The notes under the pieces are model-generated. The model was not told where the DNA came from. It did no database searches and worked only from the letters and a program-made list of their open reading frames with translations. A stretch of DNA of 64,000 bases from [Clostridium] citroniae WAL-17108 (GTDB lineage: Bacteria; Bacillota; Clostridia; Lachnospirales; Lachnospiraceae): NCBI RefSeq assembly GCF_000233455.1, contig NZ_JH376431.1:141224-205223 (forward strand), given 5' to 3'. Positions 60,226 through 64,000 of this stretch are shown here, piece by piece (positions within the stretch are counted from its first letter, which is position 1; each line of letters begins with the position of its first letter). The translations under genes and the position numbers were made by a program.

Positions 60226-60539
60226 CAAAAAAGTTGAGTTCTAAACTTGTTAATTATTTTTAGAATTATGGACCTATTATCCCAGACTTCAACTGCAATT
60301 GAAAGGTACTCACTATACAGAGTTTACTTTTATTCAGTTTGCGTTCTCTTTTTAGAACAGCAAATGTCCCTTACTCCCATATCTGTCTTCTCCGCATGAT
60401 TCTTAGATAATCACTGGTTCCCACTTTCTGATTATTCCGATAAAAAGATGGGTAATAGGCGCTGGCATTAATCCTTACTGTACCCATATCGGTTGTACAG
60501 GCGGCAAACCGTGGACATCTTTTACATTGTTTTCTGAAC
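60226..60539. other. Spacer between inverted-repeat segment and ISL3 remnant
   Basis: About 310 bases without a supported gene. The end may include the unrecognisable N-terminal codons of the ISL3 transposase. Confidence 0.4.
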
Positions 60540-61410
60540 TGCTATATGAAATTTCTTCCCTTCCTGCCACAAACGTTTTACAGCCCCCTCTTCGTTCCTG
60601 CCTATCTGTCACCGCAGGACACCCAGACTTTCATTCTACATCGTTTCCTTGATTCGTCAGACCTTTTCCGTGAAACAAATTGCAGAACTTACCGATGTTG
60701 CCGCTCAGACGGTCTACCATCTCCTGGACACCATACACGCCCCTCCTCCTGACCATCTCCCACGATCACTCTCCATTGACGAATTCAAAGGTAATTCTTC
60801 CACCAGTAAAGTTTTAGTACATTCTTATGGATCAAAAAAAGCGCCGGCTCCTCGACATTCTCCCGGATCGGACCCAGAGCCATCTGGATGATTATTGGCG
60901 GAACATTCCCAGGAAAGAACGCCTAAAGATAAGGTTCTTCGTCTGCGATATATGTCGCCCCTACACCGAACTTGCACAGACCTTCTTTCCAAACGCAACC
61001 ATCAGCGTAGATAAATATCATCTCATCCTGCAGGTGACATGGGCGATTAAAAACGTACACAAACGGCTGTAGCGGTCAATTCTGTTTTCTCTGCGTAAGT
61101 ATTATAAACGCAACCGGAATCTCATTCTGACCCGCTATAGAATGTGAACAAACAGGCCTGTAATTTAATGCTTCACTATAGCGAGGATCTGCGTCTGGCA
61201 CACCACATGAAAGAGTGGTTCTATGATATCTGCTAGATGGAAGCGTATCGCCAGCAGCAGAGGGAATTTGAGGCCTGTGCTAAGACCTACAGGGCCTGGC
61301 GAAAAGAAATCCTGAATTCCTTTAAATACGGGCTGACAAATGGTAAGCGCAAAGTATTAGGGTGGATTGCGCCATACCACAAATTCCTTCATAATGAGCA
61401 TAGCTAGATG
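60540..61410 (+). pseudogene. Decayed ISL3-family transposase
   Basis: In several frames: CHKRFTAPSSFLPICHRRTP (zinc-finger region), RQTFSVKQIAELTDVAAQTV, LSIDEFKGN, then KKRRLLDILPDRTQSHLDDY and RFFVCDICRPYTELAQTFFP with VDKYH, and last EAYRQQQREFEACAKTYRAW after stops. Order and motifs match ISL3 transposases, with at least three stops and frameshifts. Confidence 0.82.
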
Positions 61411-61491
61411 CAAGCATTTTGCTCCACAATTCATGAATTATTATGATAGATGCTGGCATTTTACTATATAATTATGGAGGTGTTTTAAACA

Positions 61492-62174
61492 ATGTCTACT
61501 TACAATGCCAGAGTACCAGCCGACCAGCAGTATCAACTGATCATGGAATGCCGGAGCAACGGCCTCACGGATTACCAGTGGTGCAAAGATCATGGGATAC
61601 ATCCGGGCACTTTTTACAACTGGGTAAGACGCCTGAGGAAGAAGGCCTGCCATGATATACCGGTCTCGGTTTCCAGGGAACATCTTAATCTCCATTCCGC
61701 CGCCCTTCAGTTGGCGGCACAAATAGTAATGAAAGTGATTCACACCTCCAAGTTTTCGTGTTACAATAGACTTGATTATAAAGGAATCCCGGCATCAGTA
61801 TCAGATGCACCCACCCGTTTGTTTATTGATGTGCAGGTGCGCCTCTCTACTTAGGTGGAAATACTCTTCAATGCGGTTCATTATGTGATCCTATTTTTTG
61901 TGTCTATTTCACGATTTTGGCTCAAGTTGCTTTCTTTCACACTAGTCCTCCTGCTGTGCAGGAAGTGGTCAAGCTGAACCTTATTCCCAAAACAGACAGC
62001 AATCCTGGCGGCTTTCTGTCTGACGGTCCGATTCAAGAAATGCCGCAACACCAGGCTCCACTTGCCGCCATGATAGAAATATCTCTTGGCCGGGCGACCA
62101 TCCGCATTTCCAATGGTGCGGAACCTGCCATGCTGGACCGGATTCTCAGCCTCGTGAAAGGCTACGTATGCTAG
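61492..62174 (+). pseudogene. IS66 tnpA interrupted by a 250-bp insertion
   Basis: ATG 61492 (GGAGG upstream) opens YQLIMECRSNGLTDYQWCKD and the helix-turn-helix HPGTFYNWVRRLRKKA up to about PVSVSREH (61683). The C-terminal half resumes near 61935 as TSPPAVQEVVKLNLIPKTDS and ends GRATIRISNGAEPAML. The 250 bases between do not belong to tnpA and bring stop codons. The stop overlaps tnpB. Confidence 0.78.
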
Positions 62175-62509
62175 GCGATATTTCTGTGGCCAACAACATT
62201 TTCATCGTCTGCGGCACGACTGATATGCGAAAGTCCATCGATGGTCTCTGCAGCATTATTCGGGATAAACTTTCTATGGACCCAAACCAGCCCTCCCTGT
62301 TACTGTTCTGTGGGAAACAATGTGACCGGATCAAGATCCTGCTCCACGAACCAGATGGATACGTTCTCCTTTATAAAAGGCTGAGCGTCACGCAGGGACG
62401 TTATCGTTGGCCACGAAAAAGCTCAGAAGCTCAGGCCATCACCTGGCGTCAGCTGGACTGGCTGCTCAGCGGGCTTGATATCGAACAGCCTAAAGCGATC
62501 CAGTCCTGA
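62168..62509 (+). CDS. IS66 accessory protein TnpB (intact)
   Basis: 113 residues, full family length: IFIVCGTTDMRKSIDGLCSI, LLLFCGKQCDRIKILL, VLLYKRLSVTQGRYRWPR and the end WLLSGLDIEQPKAIQS. It overlaps the tnpA end by 7 bases as usual in IS66. Although its own frame is intact, tnpA and tnpC on both sides are broken, so the element cannot move by itself. Confidence 0.9.
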   Translation: MLGDISVANNIFIVCGTTDMRKSIDGLCSIIRDKLSMDPNQPSLLLFCGKQCDRIKILLHEPDGYVLLYKRLSVTQGRYRWPRKSSEAQAITWRQLDWLLSGLDIEQPKAIQS

Positions 62510-62802
62510 CAATGATCCGTTGTGAAATTGCTGAATTTTTCGAGCTGTTTCTCATCCGGGATCGTGGATAACAAATCCGTGTTTTGGAAGTTTGCGGATA
62601 AGTTCTCAGGAATCCACAGTTTAGCCTGATATGTCGCAGATCCAAAGGCTTATCCTGTGGCTGAAAGCTCGTTTTCTGGTGCTGATCCAAAAATCCTGGA
62701 AAGTTATCCACCGTCATTATGACGAGACTGCGCTCTGGCAGGATTCGCTTTTTTTCATGATTTCTGGCAAAATACCAGTAATAAGAAAAGGAGTGGCAAG
62801 TC

Positions 62803-64000
62803 CATGGCACCCAGCTCTAAGGATATCCAGTTCAGAGAACTGAAGGATACGATCACTGAATACGACCATCCGTACCCAGAACGACCTGATCCTGTCTCTG
62901 CAGCGGATTCTGGAAGAACGCAATGCCAGGGATGACGAAAAGGACCGGATCATTGCAAATCTGCAGGCGCAGCTCGAGTATTTCAAGCAGAAACTTTTTG
63001 GCAGTTCCAGCGAGAAACGGAATGATCTTCCCGGGCAGATGAACCTGTTTTCGGAGACTGTATCCGAGGAGGAACTCATCGAACCGGAATTCATTGAACC
63101 GAATACCGGTAAGAAGAAACGTAAGCCCAAAGCGAGTTATGACGAGATGTTTGCTGATCTCCCAGTCTGCCGTGTGGAGGTGGATACCCTGACCGAGGAG
63201 CAAAAGCACTGTCCGTTGTGTAAGAGCCGGATGGTCCCGATCGGTCACGAAGAGATCCGGACCGAGATCCGGTATACCCGGGCGAAGCTGGAACGTGTCA
63301 TCTATATCGCGACCACATATGGTTGCCCCGTCTGCAAAGAAACAGAAGATCCACAGTTTATCAAAGATGAAGGAGTCCCTGCATTGATCCCTGGCAGCTA
63401 TGCGTCTTCCTCACTGGTGTCCCACATCATGTACGAGAAATATGCAGATGCGCTCCCTCTGTACCGACAGGAAAAAGGCTTTGAACTTCTTGGTGTCAGC
63501 ATCAGCCGGACCACGATGGCCGGCTGGATCATCACCTGAGCACAGGATTATCTGCAGCCGGTGTATGACTACTTTCACAGACAGCTGTTGAAAAGACACT
63601 ATCTTATGGCAGACGAAGCACCCATCCAGGTGTTAAAGGAACCAGACCGCCGGCCCCAGAGCAAGTCCTACGTCTGGCTGATGCGTTCCGGAGAAGACCG
63701 GCTGCCGCCTATCATCCTGTATCACTACACAGAGACCAGGGCAGGAGGAAATGCGGTCGGCTTTCTGGAAAGAATCGATGACGGCACGTATGTGATGGTG
63801 GATGGATACAGTGGCTATAACAAGCTAAAGAAGATACGCCGGTGCTGCTGTTATGCACATATCCGGAGATATCTGATCGAGGCCATTCCAAACGGTCATG
63901 ATAAGGACTACAGCCATCCGGCAGTCCAGGGTGTCCTGTATTGTAACAAGCTGTTCTAATACGAGAGGGGCTATAAAGCAAAAGGGCTGTCCTATACCCA
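62803..64000 (+). pseudogene. IS66 transposase tnpC with frameshift and stops, runs off the window
   Basis: ATG 62803 (AAAAGGAG upstream) opens MAPSSKDIQFRELKDTITE, then a frameshift near 62860; the next frame goes on TTIRTQNDLILSLQ, KQKLFGSSSEKR, CPLCKSRMVPIGHEEIRTEI and RYTRAKLERVIYIATTYGCP to a TGA at 63537 (expected Trp). It continues HYLMADEAPIQVLKEPDRRP (DDE region) and FLERIDDGTYVMVDGYSGYN to a TAA at 63957 (expected Glu). At least three inactivating changes. Confidence 0.87.

Overview
The window looks like the chromosome of a strictly anaerobic, spore-forming Lachnospiraceae-type Firmicute (Clostridium cluster XIVa, Enterocloster/Lachnoclostridium-like). This rests on gene content and is an inference: a DUF3847/MobA/VapE integrative mobilizable element, Hol_Tox-like type I toxins, a GerMN lipoprotein, ABC-rich catabolic operons, and the comEC, holA and rpsT genes, which are usually neighbours in clostridia but are pushed apart here. 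I saw no tRNA, rRNA or CRISPR array.

Layout. 1-139 is the 3' end of rpsT. 244-5701 is a glycan-scavenging cluster (GPH sugar symporter, GH3 hexosaminidase-type enzyme, HAD phosphatase) with a divergent AraC regulator. 5731-6315 holds two exact 52-bp hairpin repeats and two tiny ORFs. 6382-13293 is a LacI-regulated operon: NMT1/TauA-type binding protein, two permeases, two ATPases (one with a degenerate signature motif) and a sulfatase. Exact 14-bp operator palindromes lie before both the regulator and the transporter. 13441-16356 is a three-gene operon of a multi-span membrane protein, a glutathionylspermidine-synthase-like ATP-grasp enzyme and an unknown protein. 16432-18620 carries core genes on the minus strand (cytidylate-kinase-like, YwlG/TIGR01440 family, holA).

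18786-32850 is an accretion zone built on the 5' end of a low-molecular-weight phosphotyrosine phosphatase gene, whose intact copy is at 32813-33271. Four broken copies of its 5' end, all with TGCCACGGCA, lie at 19.0, 19.5, 20.0 and 22.4 kb. The first part is about 500-bp tandem units, each with a type I toxin-antitoxin module. Next is a 2.4-kb element with no integrase that carries a DUF1016/YhcG nuclease and a cytoplasmic trypsin-like protease (putative defence cargo). Last is a complete 10.4-kb integrative mobilizable element (RHH and XRE regulators, replication/mobilization genes, candidate oriT, relaxase, CHC2 primase, VapE helicase, Xis, Int).

33287-39327 is core again on the minus strand (comEC, GerMN lipoprotein, sensor kinase, DegV). 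39343-40120 is a decayed ABC exporter gene next to a Tn554/RIT-like unit of three tyrosine recombinases plus a small coiled-coil protein (40433-45180). 45181-49326 is a graveyard of IS66 and IS110 fragments. 49327-58910 is a compact minus-strand operon: a dipeptide/oligopeptide ABC transporter, an FAD-dependent reductase and two acetyl-xylan-esterase-like hydrolases, one of which has lost its catalytic serine. 59340-64000 is again IS66/ISL3 debris, with a G-quadruplex-forming tract.

The best candidates for something not well described are the att array with its nuclease/protease cargo and tandem toxin modules, the three-gene ATP-grasp operon with GTG-bearing minisatellite starts, and the recombinase trio with a DUF6262-like partner.
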